A stretch of 35,796 bases of DNA, taken from assembly GCA_001831095.1 (NCBI GenBank), contig MIDP01000035.1, positions 1-35,796 of the forward strand. The letters are read 5' to 3'. The notes under the pieces are model-generated. The model was not told the origin of the DNA. It worked only from the letters and a program-made list of their open reading frames with translations, and searched no databases. Every line of letters begins with the position of its first letter. Position 1 is the first letter of the stretch. Below, in pieces: positions 1 to 8,605 of the stretch. Source of the DNA: Verrucomicrobia bacterium GWF2_51_19 (GTDB taxonomy: Bacteria > Verrucomicrobiota > Verrucomicrobiia > Opitutales > UBA12508). Made by a program: the position numbers and the translations under genes.

Positions 1-121
1 CAATCTTGGAGTGCCCACTTATCTAAAGCGCGTCACAAGGGCCTATAGCCAGGCCCGAGGAGTGAGGGTGACAGGAGCGTACAAACGGTACGTGACTTAG
101 CCCGATCGACGAGAACGCCGC
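1..121 (+). repeat. Family A hairpin element, truncated copy A1
   Basis: This is a direct copy, with two mismatches, of positions 198-318. It holds the left arm and the whole family A core, including the apex GCGTAC-aaac-GGTACGTGA. The right arm is missing: the sequence departs after CCGC at 121 and enters a short tandem repeat. It is best read as a partial duplication of element A2. No gene is seen before position 340. Confidence 0.85.
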
Positions 122-125
122 AGAC

Positions 126-190
126 ATTCCGTATCATTCCCAGTAAATATTCCGCATCATTCCCAGTAAAGGCTCCGTATCATTCTACAC
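126..190. repeat. Short tandem repeat, 23-24 bp period
   Basis: Two nearly identical units begin with ATTCCG at 126 and 149 and share CATCATTCCCAGTAAA or a one-base variant. A third, diverged unit begins at 173. The array separates A1 from A2. Three units without distinct spacers do not make a CRISPR. Confidence 0.75.
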
Positions 191-210
191 TCACATGCAA
201 TCTTGGAGTG

Positions 211-352
211 CCCACTTATCTAAAGCGCGTCACAAGGGCCTATAGCCAGGCCCGAGGAGAGAGGGCGACAGGAGCGTACAAACGGTACGTGACTTAGCCC
301 GATCGACGAGAACGCCGCTATAGGCCCTTGTGACGCGCTTTAGATAAGTGGG
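211..352 (+). repeat. Family A hairpin element A2 with 36-bp perfect arms
   Basis: The left arm (211-246) is perfectly complementary to the right arm (317-352). The A core lies between them, running from CCAGGCCCGAGG to GACGAGAACGCCGC with a GTAC apex. The arm sequence is specific to this locus. The right arm contains the stop codon and last codons of the diadenylate cyclase gene, so the end of that mRNA would lie inside the stem. The GGCGTTCTCG side of the core faces the gene. Confidence 0.9.
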
Positions 353-1650
353 AGCATTTGGCCACGTCGGAAGAGGGTAACCTGTCCGGTGCTCGCCGAG
401 ACGGTGATGGCAACGCAATCAACGGCCATCGAGATGCCCAAGGCGGTCGCGTGACGTGTCCCCAGGCCACTTGGTAGGTGTTGTTTCATATCGGAGGCGT
501 AGATCATGCTTCCAGCGGACTCGAGGAGGCCGTCGCCGCCGATGACAAAGGCGCCATCGATGGATGAAAACTCTTTAATGGTCTCGTCCATGAAGGGGTT
601 GAGGACGTTGCGTTCTTCGGCCTTGTAGCCGTAAAAGGGGTTGAGGACGAGTGGTTTGATAAAGGGTTTGAGTCTTTGGACATCGCCCAAGACAAAGAGG
701 CAGCCGACGGGCCGACCTTCACGACCCTCAACCGCCAACTCCGTGGCAATCGCGAGGAGCCGTTCGAGGACTTCCGGTTTAACGCCGTCGGGGAGGATAT
801 CTTTGGGGTTGTTGAAGACGGACTGCATTTCCTTTTCCACCTCGATCACGACAACGGAGTCGAACTGGTTGCTGTGTGGAATGCCGCCCAAGCAACACAG
901 ACGCTCATCTGGCGAAAGAATGCCGTGCGTCAAGCAAATGACGATCGCGCTGCGCAGTTGCGACAAGCGATTGTGCGAAAAGAGGCGGACGGGCACAATG
1001 TAATGCTTCCCGCTGACCGACACCTCTGTCGCGCGTTGAGTGACCAAAATGGTCTTGAAGTCCTTGAGTGCCGGGCCACAGTCAACTGCGCCCGAAAAGG
1101 TATCTGCGAAGACAAAGATGGAGTCGCATTTCCCCTGTTTGGCAATTTTTATGGCCGCGCGCAAGAGCTGTTGATTGAAGCGGTTGCCCTTGCTGTCAAT
1201 GAGGGCCGTATCGCCGCCAAACGCAATGACGACACGCTGCTTAAAGATATCGAGGGTTTCGGACGCGATCACCTCTTCGAGGAGTTTTTCGTTTTGGAAA
1301 ATGCGGGCCAACGAGGCCAAGACATTGAGGTAGCTGTCTTCGTTTTCCGACGCCAAAATGAGAAAAATAAGACGGACCTCATCGTGGGTATCCCCGCCAT
1401 TTTTCAGACCCAATCGACACCGACCGATCGCAAACACGTACGGCCGGTTCATTTGAATTCGCATGTGAGGCAGCAAAACGCCGTTGCCCAAATAGGACGT
1501 CATGGTGGCCTCTTGCTCGACGAGGCCCTTCAACACTTCTTGCTTATTTTGGAGCGGGCAAGTCTGCAAAAGCTCCATTAGCGCGCCTTCAAAGGTATTG
1601 CTCTGGATGTCTAAAATCCGCGACTTTGAAATATATCGATCTAGATGCAT
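340..1650 (-). CDS. PTS-EIIA-like / diadenylate cyclase fusion protein
   Basis: This is a 436-residue predicted c-di-AMP synthase. Residues 1-145 resemble a PTS EIIA type-2 domain, with His62 in GVLLPH matching the phosphorylatable histidine of that family. Residues 150-300 look like an alpha/beta domain, possibly of the pyruvate-kinase C-terminal type. The C-terminal third is a DisA_N (DAC) domain with the DGA motif at 365-367 and GTRH at 397-400, the metal- and ATP-binding signatures. DAC proteins condense two ATP into c-di-AMP, which usually signals cell-wall or osmotic state. The start lies 1 nt after the nuoA-like stop, so the two are probably co-transcribed and coupled. The last codons and the stop lie in the arm of element A2. 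The DAC assignment is strong. EIIA is likely, and its regulatory role is inferred. Confidence 0.88.
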   Translation of the reverse strand: MHLDRYISKSRILDIQSNTFEGALMELLQTCPLQNKQEVLKGLVEQEATMTSYLGNGVLLPHMRIQMNRPYVFAIGRCRLGLKNGGDTHDEVRLIFLILASENEDSYLNVLASLARIFQNEKLLEEVIASETLDIFKQRVVIAFGGDTALIDSKGNRFNQQLLRAAIKIAKQGKCDSIFVFADTFSGAVDCGPALKDFKTILVTQRATEVSVSGKHYIVPVRLFSHNRLSQLRSAIVICLTHGILSPDERLCCLGGIPHSNQFDSVVVIEVEKEMQSVFNNPKDILPDGVKPEVLERLLAIATELAVEGREGRPVGCLFVLGDVQRLKPFIKPLVLNPFYGYKAEERNVLNPFMDETIKEFSSIDGAFVIGGDGLLESAGSMIYASDMKQHLPSGLGTRHATALGISMAVDCVAITVSASTGQVTLFRRGQMLPLI

Positions 1651-1651
1651 G

Positions 1652-1975
1652 TCATTTTTCCAAGGACCCTTTTTTTAGAGCGTACAGTAAGGCGAGGCCG
1701 ATAACAAGTATAAAGCTCAAAAAAGGCAAAAAGAGGGAAAAGCCGACCTGAGCGCACTGGCGGTAGATAACGACCCACGGAATCAAGCACACCGCGCCAA
1801 AAAACACGAAGAAAAACAGCAAAATCGCCGGCCCTGGACGCCCCATCGTCTTCGTTGCCTCAGGGCTCGCCTTTCCCTTGCGTCCGAACAACTCCCCCAA
1901 TAGCAACACCCCAGCGCCCACACAGATCCCCACACAGGTGTTAACAAACAAGATTATGTAGTTATGCAAGTCCAT
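1652..1975 (-). CDS. nuoA: NADH-quinone oxidoreductase subunit A-like membrane protein
   Basis: This 107-residue protein has three hydrophobic segments (about 5-27, 50-70 and 78-98). The second half follows NuoA closely: a PWV(V)IY segment after helix 2, then a helix ending in LLYALKKGSLEK, like the family's YEWKKGALEW end. Two family hallmarks are missing: the ECG motif in the first loop and the acidic FDxE in helix 2. It is therefore either a divergent complex I subunit or a related antiporter-like membrane protein. A GGAG ribosome site lies about 8 nt before the ATG. nuoB, nuoC and nuoD lie about 28 kb away on the other strand. The next gene, the diadenylate cyclase, begins 1 nt after this stop. 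Confidence 0.6.
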   Translation of the reverse strand: MDLHNYIILFVNTCVGICVGAGVLLLGELFGRKGKASPEATKTMGRPGPAILLFFFVFFGAVCLIPWVVIYRQCAQVGFSLFLPFLSFILVIGLALLYALKKGSLEK

Positions 1976-2044
1976 TAGAAATCTCCAACAAGTGTTAAAG
2001 CCCTATTCCATTCAAGCCTTTGTAAACGGTCTAGTGACATTACG

Positions 2045-2398
2045 CTAGTCAACGGACTTAAATGTGAATGTTGCTTCTTGTTGTTTGAATTTTGTTTGAA
2101 TTTTATTGGCAAATATTTGGCGACCGGTCTTGCCCTTAAACATGCCAGGCTTACCAACGTTGGTAAACTCAATGATTTTAATATTTGGTAAAGAGACAAT
2201 GAATGTAGCAATCTTCTCAGCATCTTTTTCAGTTTTTTCACCTTTATCTTGTAGTTTTACAGTAATTTTGCTGCCGCTGAGTGTAAGCTCTGCCATCAAA
2301 TTTCCATTTTCATCAAACAACGGGAACCCATTTAGGGTAATGGTGAGATTATTATTTTCTTTGTAGCGAGCGTAGAGCGTTTGGTCGTCAACCATCAT
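2045..2398 (-). CDS. Small hypothetical protein with a beta-rich module
   Basis: This 117-residue protein has no signal peptide and no recognised domain. It follows the lipase-like gene by about 25 nt on the same strand and is probably co-transcribed. Its middle (residues 25-85: an LxA-type strand, SGSKITVKLQ, then a Glu/Lys-rich helix and IKIIEFTNVG) resembles the last ~60 residues of the upstream lipase-like protein (SKSKITIAIE ... EMIIDCQKVEG). The two may share a duplicated module. The start could be Met1 or Met2. Function is unknown. Confidence 0.6.
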   Translation of the reverse strand: MMVDDQTLYARYKENNNLTITLNGFPLFDENGNLMAELTLSGSKITVKLQDKGEKTEKDAEKIATFIVSLPNIKIIEFTNVGKPGMFKGKTGRQIFANKIQTKFKQQEATFTFKSVD

Positions 2399-2422
2399 AC
2401 GCAGAGAGGCAAGTTCGTTCGT

Positions 2423-5230
2423 TTACCATTCTTCAAACAAGGACTGTCCCAACAGAAAACGGTAATAATTGCCTTCCACCTTTTGACAATCGATAATCAT
2501 TTCTTTTGGGAGAGTTTTTCCAACGGACTTAAGAATAGCAGCCTTATACTTTTTTCGATTACCTTCTGTGCTTCCGCCTGCTTCAATGGCAATAGTGATC
2601 TTTGATTTAGAGCGAGTCAGTGTTGCAACAGTCGTTTTTCCATAGAGCACATCTTGTCGCTCGCCCGGACCCTCCTCGCTGCTATCCGAAGATTCACTGG
2701 TAAATTCGCCCTCCCCGCGCGTGACAATCATAACATTGTCTGAGGACAGTATGAGCTTGCCAAGCTCATCTAACGCTTTCTGCGTCGTATGTGATTTCTT
2801 GCCCATTAAGGCACTAAAGACATTGGAACTGCGAGCAGAGCGCGGAAGCGAAATGTACACTTCTTTTGTCTTGTTTTTATCGTCAACAACTCTATTGACT
2901 TGATCTATGAACAACTGTCCCAGTGTTTTATTACTGGTTGAAACCTCTTTGTCAAAGCTTCCAGAAAAGAGGTAAAAGAGATATAAGGAAGGGTTTCCCT
3001 CCGTTTTTTCTTCACTCGATAACATCACAAAGCCGCCTTGATTTTTCCCATCAATGATTTGCGAGAAACGGTTCAGCTTTAATTGTCCAAACCACTCTAG
3101 TGACGTTCCACGAATATGAATGTAAGGCTCAAAAAAAGATTTTCTGTCGACAAATGAATTTTGTTTATTACGTAGGATCGAAAGGACCTCATGGGTGGTG
3201 TTCGAATCCGAATATTGTGTTCTCTTCCCCGATCCTCTTTCTGGTAAAATAAAAACACTCTTGTCAACAATTTCTTTGCCAAGTTTGTAGATCTCTTCAA
3301 GCATTTTATTTTGATCGTGTTTCCCAGGGAGAATATACTGGTACATCACTGTCTCCGTGATCAGCGTGATATGAGAAGGATTGTCCTTGGCATACTTAAC
3401 ATTGTTGTAACCCAAGATCTCTCCCAAAACGGCGAGTCCTTTTTTTCTGGTTTCTTCATTATCCAATCCAAAAATGTCACGATCGAGCACAGTCGCCCAA
3501 TCTCCAGCAAGCGCCAATCCTTTGGCATAAACAAAATTATCTTTACCTATTTCACTTGGAGCAGTGAGTCCTCGTCGAAGTCCTTCTACGAGATCAGTTG
3601 ATGGCAAAAGCGGGCAAAAATTATCGTCTTTGTCGATATTGAAAGGCGCACCATAGTGTGCCGCAGCGATAAATATACCGGCATCGTTTCCCAAGTCGAT
3701 CGCGCTGTCACCTTGCCATTCATACGCTCTTTGTATCTTAACAAAAGGGTGAATGAACTCTTCTATCTCTGTAGCCTCCCATTTTGTTTTTTTACTAATA
3801 AAACCGTTCAGTTCCTTCGACTTAACAATCATTGCAGTGGTTCCATCTAGCCAAAGATTGCCGATGTCTTTACCCTGAGGAGGGGTATTGGGGACGGTGT
3901 CCATAAAGGAATTGTGACGGACCATGTTGTACAGGCCACACGTGTCGTTAAAGAAGTCCACCGTTCCCTGTGTGTAAGCTACTTTGGCGCCAGAAACACT
4001 GTAAAGCGTGCAATTGCCGTGGATACTGTTGTCAAAAATACCATCTTCTTTATTTGTTTTTTCTGGAAAGAGTTTTGGTAAAACATTCACAACGACATCG
4101 AGAAAGGTCAACTGAGCCAAGGCACCCCCTTGGCTGTGTCCGGTGACAATAATGTTTAAGTTTTTAAGGCACTCTAAACCGAGCGTATTGACCACGTCAG
4201 AGAGTTGAGTCAAGGCATCCGGCAAGCCCTGCAATGATTTGGTCAACTGCCCTCGAGCGCTATCGCCGTCTTTGATTACCATCTCTTCGCGAGAAAGTAA
4301 GGCGTCTCGCGTGTATCCTTTCTCGCTCAAGTACACCCGTTTGAGCATATTGGTGATAGACTTTATCATGGATACACGGTACGACATTGCTTTGTATGCA
4401 AAACCTCCGTGAAGGAGCATATCCCCGTAATCTTGGCTTTCCTTATTGCTCGAGGTAACGCTCTTGACCGTATTTTTAACCGTCGACGTTATACCGATCT
4501 TTTTGACTTTTTCTGATTTATTAAAAAACTCTTCCATCGAGATGGGAGCGAGGGCAAAATTAGTCATCCAACTGGCCGAATTGAATTCTTTAAGCACTTT
4601 CCCTACGACCGATGTTTGTTCTTTACCTTGCCACGACTCTCCCTGGCTTCCACGTAAAACTATGAGGAGAATGTCTGGTGTTTTATCGGTTCCCTTTCTA
4701 AAAGCGATATAGCCAGGAAAATCGACTTCTATTTGCCGATCTGTCACACCATGCAACGCGGTTCCATATCCATGCAGACCCTCAAAGTTTGGCTCACATT
4801 CCCAACCATAGGAAAACGGGTAAGGGGCCGGATAACCCTGCTTGGAATCCAATGCCTTATCTCCAATAGTCCATGAATCTGTAGTAATGGATTTGTTCGC
4901 GTCATCAACAGGCATGAGATTGACAGAGCCAGCCTTTAACGTCATCGGGTATTTTAAGCCTTGTGGGCATGCCCATCCAGTCAAGTCGTTGATGCGTTTT
5001 GTAGTTACATAAGACCGCATAATGTGCAAATGAATGTCTTTAACCAAGTTTTCGTCTCTTAAAACAGGTGTTACGCAATTGATGTCGACTTCAATCTGTT
5101 GTGGATCTTTTACCTTTGCCCCTTCGAGTTCCCCAGTCTTCCCACCGGCATGAACCAATGCAGCGCTCAAAAAATAAACAACAATTATAGCTCTATAAAG
5201 AGCTCGTTTTGATAGTAATAACTTTTCCAT
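2423..5230 (-). CDS. Large secreted lipase-like (class 3 type) alpha/beta hydrolase
   Basis: This is a 935-residue protein. I place the start at the ATG at 5230, which follows GGGA at a normal distance and opens a Sec signal peptide (MEKLLLSKRALYRAI, then a hydrophobic core ending near VHAGG). In-frame ATGs at 5242 and 5275 would only add an awkward N-terminus. The nucleophile elbow GHSQGG (Ser366) lies in NIIVTGHSQGGALAQ, as in class 3 lipases and other alpha/beta hydrolases. The rest of the triad cannot be assigned by eye. The C-terminal third carries repeated beta/helix modules and an acidic Ser/Glu-rich linker. It is predicted to be exported, with an ester-hydrolysing role, possibly on host or environmental lipid. 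Substrate is unknown. Confidence 0.75.
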   Translation of the reverse strand: MEKLLLSKRALYRAIIVVYFLSAALVHAGGKTGELEGAKVKDPQQIEVDINCVTPVLRDENLVKDIHLHIMRSYVTTKRINDLTGWACPQGLKYPMTLKAGSVNLMPVDDANKSITTDSWTIGDKALDSKQGYPAPYPFSYGWECEPNFEGLHGYGTALHGVTDRQIEVDFPGYIAFRKGTDKTPDILLIVLRGSQGESWQGKEQTSVVGKVLKEFNSASWMTNFALAPISMEEFFNKSEKVKKIGITSTVKNTVKSVTSSNKESQDYGDMLLHGGFAYKAMSYRVSMIKSITNMLKRVYLSEKGYTRDALLSREEMVIKDGDSARGQLTKSLQGLPDALTQLSDVVNTLGLECLKNLNIIVTGHSQGGALAQLTFLDVVVNVLPKLFPEKTNKEDGIFDNSIHGNCTLYSVSGAKVAYTQGTVDFFNDTCGLYNMVRHNSFMDTVPNTPPQGKDIGNLWLDGTTAMIVKSKELNGFISKKTKWEATEIEEFIHPFVKIQRAYEWQGDSAIDLGNDAGIFIAAAHYGAPFNIDKDDNFCPLLPSTDLVEGLRRGLTAPSEIGKDNFVYAKGLALAGDWATVLDRDIFGLDNEETRKKGLAVLGEILGYNNVKYAKDNPSHITLITETVMYQYILPGKHDQNKMLEEIYKLGKEIVDKSVFILPERGSGKRTQYSDSNTTHEVLSILRNKQNSFVDRKSFFEPYIHIRGTSLEWFGQLKLNRFSQIIDGKNQGGFVMLSSEEKTEGNPSLYLFYLFSGSFDKEVSTSNKTLGQLFIDQVNRVVDDKNKTKEVYISLPRSARSSNVFSALMGKKSHTTQKALDELGKLILSSDNVMIVTRGEGEFTSESSDSSEEGPGERQDVLYGKTTVATLTRSKSKITIAIEAGGSTEGNRKKYKAAILKSVGKTLPKEMIIDCQKVEGNYYRFLLGQSLFEEW

Positions 5231-5319
5231 ATTTTTTCCCATTGAGACGTAAAACCTGTAAAATAAAAATAGCAAGCCTTAAACTCAGCTAAAAAAACTA
5301 CAACTACGATTGGGTGCGC

Positions 5320-5363
5320 CCTAACCTCCCACGAGTGTTAAATGGCAGCAGAGAAAGGGTGTC
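5320..5363 (+). repeat. Direct repeat of the left arm and flank of element B1
   Basis: These 44 bases recur at 5429-5472 with one mismatch (GAGTGTT against GAGCGTT). The second copy runs into element B1 and includes its left arm, TAAATGGCAGCAGAGAAAGG. The 65 bases between the copies hold no recognisable gene. The interval 5231-5577 contains only this duplication, element B1 and the upstream region of the lipase-like gene. Confidence 0.8.
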
Positions 5364-5446
5364 GGTTTTTGGATCTTATGTTTGTTGAAAGACGTGGAAG
5401 AAAGGATGCGAAAGAGTCTAGGGCAAGGCCTAACCTCCCACGAGCG

Positions 5447-5582
5447 TTAAATGGCAGCAGAGAAAGGGTGTCAAAACTTGGCTTTGCGCGAGTACGATCT
5501 GCCGTAGCGTACATAGACGTACGTGAGGCAGTCGGCGGAGCGCAAAACGAGTTTTCACGCCCTTTCTCTGCTGCCATTTAAA
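5447..5582 (+). repeat. Family B hairpin element B1 at the mlaD stop codon
   Basis: The outer arms begin TTAAATGGCAGCAGAG and continue through AAAGGG. They pair with the mirror sequence ending at 5582, with a few mismatches near the core. The B core runs from CTTTGCGCGAG to GGAGCGCAAAACG with the apex CGTAC-ataga-CGTACGTGA. The mlaD stop codon lies in the right arm. The GCGAAACG-type side faces mlaD. Confidence 0.9.
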
Positions 5583-6591
5583 AGAGGGCATTAGAAAGCA
5601 CCCCAATCGCAGTAACTGGGCCGCTGTCTTGCATCGAATCGACAGCTCCATCGACCTTATTTAAGGTATCTTCGGCCTTGGTATAGAGGCTGTCGTCGGT
5701 GATTAGGCGGCCGAGCGTGTTGTTATCGGCGTTGAGTTTTTCTGAAAACTGGTGAACATTGTCGACGGTGGCCCGTATTTTTTGACCCAACGTGTCGTCG
5801 GTAAAGAGTGCGCCAATGGTGCCTTGGCCCTTGTTGATTTTGTCGACAATGCCGTCGGCGTTGGATAGAAAGCCATCGGCCTTGTTGGCGGCTTTTTGGA
5901 TGTCGCTGAGGGTCGTCATGACTTTCGCATACAGTTCTTCGTCGTAGATGAGGCGGCCAAAGGTTCCCTTGCCGGACTTGAGCTGATCGGTGATATTGGC
6001 GAGGTTGTCGATAATGCGGTCGAGCTTGGGGCGGTTGACATCAAAGAAATCACCGACTTTTGAGAGCAAAGTACCTGAACTTTTCTGCCCTTCTCCATCG
6101 CTCTCAGAACTGCCGCCGAGGGCCTCTTCGACGCCCGTTAAGAGGCTATCAAGGCGTTTACCGACGTTGCCGAACTGCGACACAACGGCGGCAAAGTCGG
6201 CCGTATATTGCGTCTTGATATAGCTTTTGGGCGCGAGGTCATCCTTGTCTTTGCCGGCCTGAATGGCGACGTAATTGGCTCCCAACATGCCAGCGGACGT
6301 GATGATGGCTACAGAGTCTTTTGGAATAGTAAACTGCGTTTCGATGTTCAAAATGGCCACGCCGAAATCATCTTCTAGCGTTGTGTTTTCGATGGCGCCA
6401 ATCCGGACGCCTGACAAACGCACATCGTCACCGGGCTTCAGCTGTTTCAGATCGGTGAAGCGGGCGCGAATTTCGTAACCGCTGTGCTGGTAGAACGTCG
6501 TCTTGTTGAGCGTCTGGTGGACGAGCCAAATCATGAGGACGCCGAAGATAAAGAAGAGGCCTACGCGGATGGATTGTGAGGTTGTGTTCAT
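5578..6591 (-). CDS. mlaD: MCE-domain lipid transport protein, MlaD family
   Basis: This 337-residue protein has an N-terminal membrane anchor (about 8-26) and then an MCE domain (about 38-115: YEIRARFTDLKQLKPGDDVR ... GVRIGAIENT). A long helical C-terminal part has repeated GTFGRLIYDE / GTIGALFTDD / NTLGRLITDD segments, which space the helix as in Mce and long MlaD proteins. MlaD-type proteins form hexameric rings that carry phospholipid between the inner and outer membranes. The start overlaps the mlaF stop (TGATG), so translation is coupled. The stop is inside the arm of element B1. The family is secure; lipid direction is not determined. Confidence 0.9.
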   Translation of the reverse strand: MNTTSQSIRVGLFFIFGVLMIWLVHQTLNKTTFYQHSGYEIRARFTDLKQLKPGDDVRLSGVRIGAIENTTLEDDFGVAILNIETQFTIPKDSVAIITSAGMLGANYVAIQAGKDKDDLAPKSYIKTQYTADFAAVVSQFGNVGKRLDSLLTGVEEALGGSSESDGEGQKSSGTLLSKVGDFFDVNRPKLDRIIDNLANITDQLKSGKGTFGRLIYDEELYAKVMTTLSDIQKAANKADGFLSNADGIVDKINKGQGTIGALFTDDTLGQKIRATVDNVHQFSEKLNADNNTLGRLITDDSLYTKAEDTLNKVDGAVDSMQDSGPVTAIGVLSNALF

Positions 6592-7349
6592 CAGGATTTT
6601 TCTCTAAATCGTGGGTGTTTGGGATCGATGGAGGGGTCCATGAAGTCCCGAATGAGGTCATCTTTGGATGCGAGAAAACGTTTAGGTGTGTCGATGGCGT
6701 GAATGCGGCCGTTGTGCATGAGGGCGACGCGGTTGGCCACGGCCATGGCGAGGCTGCGGTCGTGGGAGACGACGATGCTGGTAACGTTGATTTCTTCTTT
6801 CAGCGTGGCGATGACTTCCGCAATGGTGGCCGACATGACTGGGTCGAGCTCGGACGTGGGTTCGTCGTAGAGCAGGAGTTGCGGCTCCATGACAAGTGCC
6901 CTGGCAATGGATACCCGCTTGCGCATGCCGCCAGAGAGCTCCGACGGGTATTTGTGGGCGGCGTCTTCGAGCGAGAGCATCGACAGCGTGTGCATGACTT
7001 TTGCGCGAATGTCGGCGTCGCTATACAGCCGGTGTTCCTTGGGATAGAGGGCGAGGTTATCAAAGACGTCAAGAGAGTTCAGCAGCGCGCCCGACTGGAA
7101 AACGAGCCCCATAACGACTTTGCCCTGCGATTCGTAGACGTCGAGGCCGTTGACCAAAATCTTGCCCTTATCTGGCCAATCGAGGCCAATGATGTTTTTG
7201 AGCAAAACGCTCTTTCCGGCGCCGCTCGGCCCCATCAATACAAAGATTTCGCCCGGGGCAACGTCGAAAGAAATGTCGTGGAGGACCTCTTGCTGACCAA
7301 AAGATTTATAGACATTTTTTATTTCTACACTGACGGCGTCTTTTTTCAC
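6591..7349 (-). CDS. mlaF: ABC transporter ATPase, MlaF family
   Basis: This 252-residue ATPase has Walker A GPSGAGKS (about 40-47), the signature LSGGMRKR, Walker B LLLYDEPTSELDP and the switch His in VVSHD. It would power MlaE/MlaD lipid transfer. It starts with GTG directly after the mlaE stop (TAA|GTG) and overlaps the mlaD start by one base, so the three genes form one tight operon. Confidence 0.92.
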   Translation of the reverse strand: MKKDAVSVEIKNVYKSFGQQEVLHDISFDVAPGEIFVLMGPSGAGKSVLLKNIIGLDWPDKGKILVNGLDVYESQGKVVMGLVFQSGALLNSLDVFDNLALYPKEHRLYSDADIRAKVMHTLSMLSLEDAAHKYPSELSGGMRKRVSIARALVMEPQLLLYDEPTSELDPVMSATIAEVIATLKEEINVTSIVVSHDRSLAMAVANRVALMHNGRIHAIDTPKRFLASKDDLIRDFMDPSIDPKHPRFREKS

Positions 7350-8156
7350 TTAAATAAGGATCTTGGTTACAAAGTAGTCCAGCAGGAGAACAAATATCAT
7401 TGAGATGACAACGCCCTTGGTGACGGCAAACCCGATTTCGCGTGGTCCGCCCTTGGTCCGCAAACCGACGTTGCAGCAGATCAGCGTGACGGCAATGCCA
7501 AACACTTCTGCCTTCAGGAGGCCGTCGGTCAGGCTTGCTGTATCAACGAAGTCCTTGAGGCTCCTCCAGTAAATTTGCGGGTCGAGGGCGATAAAGCTGA
7601 CGTATTTTACAACGATCATGCCGCCGTACCAGCCGATCACGATGGAAAAGATCGTCAACACCGGCATCATGACGGCAATCGCGACGAGCCTTGGCATGAC
7701 GAGTAAGCGCTCCGGCGAGATATTCATGGTTTTAAGGGCGTCAATCTCTTGGTAAACGGTCATAGAGGCCAATTCGGCTGTAATGGCTGACCCGACGCGC
7801 CCAGCGAGCAGAAAGGCGGTCATCACGGGCCCCAACTCGCGGCACATCGAGAGCCCCACAATGCTGCCCAAATAATTTTGCGCCCCTGGCACCTTTCCAA
7901 TGCTGTAACCCGCCTGCAAAGCCAAAACGGCCCCGATAAAAGCGCTCAAAATACCGACGATTGGCAAGGTCGTGTAACCGATGTGGTAGGCGTTGTCGAA
8001 AAAGCGCGCAAACTGCCTCGGAAGATACGGCAAATGGCAAATCGAGCGCCACAACAACATCAATGCACTACCAAACTCGTCTAAAATGTTAGCCAACACG
8101 TTCACTCTGTACCCTGTATTGTCGATGAAAAACCACCTCTTGTCAAACCTTGACAA
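7350..8156 (-). CDS. mlaE: ABC transporter permease, MlaE family
   Basis: This 268-residue membrane protein of the MlaE/YrbE family carries the family core RELGPVMTAFLLAGRVGSAI, followed by ELASM and EIDAL. It has about five or six membrane helices and is the inner-membrane part of the lipid transporter with mlaF and mlaD. The start is uncertain. The full frame begins with TTG at 8156, but a strong AGAGGTGG site lies just upstream of ATC GAC AAT (residue 12 onward), so initiation may be there on a rare codon or at GTG 18. It is transcribed divergently from the small gene at 8217. Confidence 0.9.
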   Translation of the reverse strand: MSRFDKRWFFIDNTGYRVNVLANILDEFGSALMLLWRSICHLPYLPRQFARFFDNAYHIGYTTLPIVGILSAFIGAVLALQAGYSIGKVPGAQNYLGSIVGLSMCRELGPVMTAFLLAGRVGSAITAELASMTVYQEIDALKTMNISPERLLVMPRLVAIAVMMPVLTIFSIVIGWYGGMIVVKYVSFIALDPQIYWRSLKDFVDTASLTDGLLKAEVFGIAVTLICCNVGLRTKGGPREIGFAVTKGVVISMIFVLLLDYFVTKILI

Positions 8157-8216
8157 AAATTATTTTGTTAAAAAAAACTTGCATTCGCCATACCTCCGAC
8201 TAGCGTCCCATGCGTT

Positions 8217-8600
8217 ATGAAAAAACTTACCCCACTCTTAATGTTGTTGCTGTCTACCAGCGCGTTTGCAATTGTATACCCCAATTTCAATATCGTTGAA
8301 TGCGCCGAAGGCATCCGTAACAATTATGGCGATTACAGTGAGTTAACGCCTGGTAGGAAAATCGAGTACCAAAACGAGCTCCGCGATCTACTCGGCAAGA
8401 TGTACAATAACTTAGACGGAGATGAACTGCTTACCGAAGCGCTGAATTATGTCGCGAATACACTAAAGCTGCAAGAAAACGACATTGAAGAACTCAAAAC
8501 TGTTTTCCTCGGCAAAGGCGCTTATGTCGGCGGCACACGAATCTTCAGGAAGAAATCGATGGTCAATATACGCGTCGGACTCGAAGACGACGAAGACTAA
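8217..8600 (+). CDS. Small secreted hypothetical protein
   Basis: This 127-residue protein has a clear signal peptide (MKKLTPLLMLLLSTSAFA, cleaved near residue 18). The mature part is about 109 residues with no cysteine pair, no membrane segment and an acidic tail (LEDDED). I do not recognise a family. It is divergent from mlaE (61 nt between starts) and convergent with tolC (6 nt between stops). No obvious ribosome site precedes the ATG, as for several exported-protein genes here. Confidence 0.7.
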   Translation: MKKLTPLLMLLLSTSAFAIVYPNFNIVECAEGIRNNYGDYSELTPGRKIEYQNELRDLLGKMYNNLDGDELLTEALNYVANTLKLQENDIEELKTVFLGKGAYVGGTRIFRKKSMVNIRVGLEDDED

Positions 8601-8605
8601 ACCGC

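Noticed and set aside
126-190. Possible CRISPR-like array
   Set aside because: Only three short units, contiguous and without distinct spacers; it is a simple tandem repeat between two copies of element A.
676-1581. Long open frame on the plus strand opposite the diadenylate cyclase
   Set aside because: It mirrors codon structure of the real gene on the other strand; no domain or signal is recognisable and no ribosome site is present.
5338-5581. Overlapping open frames on both strands of element B1
   Set aside because: They are products of the near-palindromic repeat; the only real gene end here is mlaD.
6576-7403. Open frame of 275 codons on the plus strand across mlaD/mlaF/mlaE
   Set aside because: It is antisense to three well-supported genes and has no recognisable protein features.
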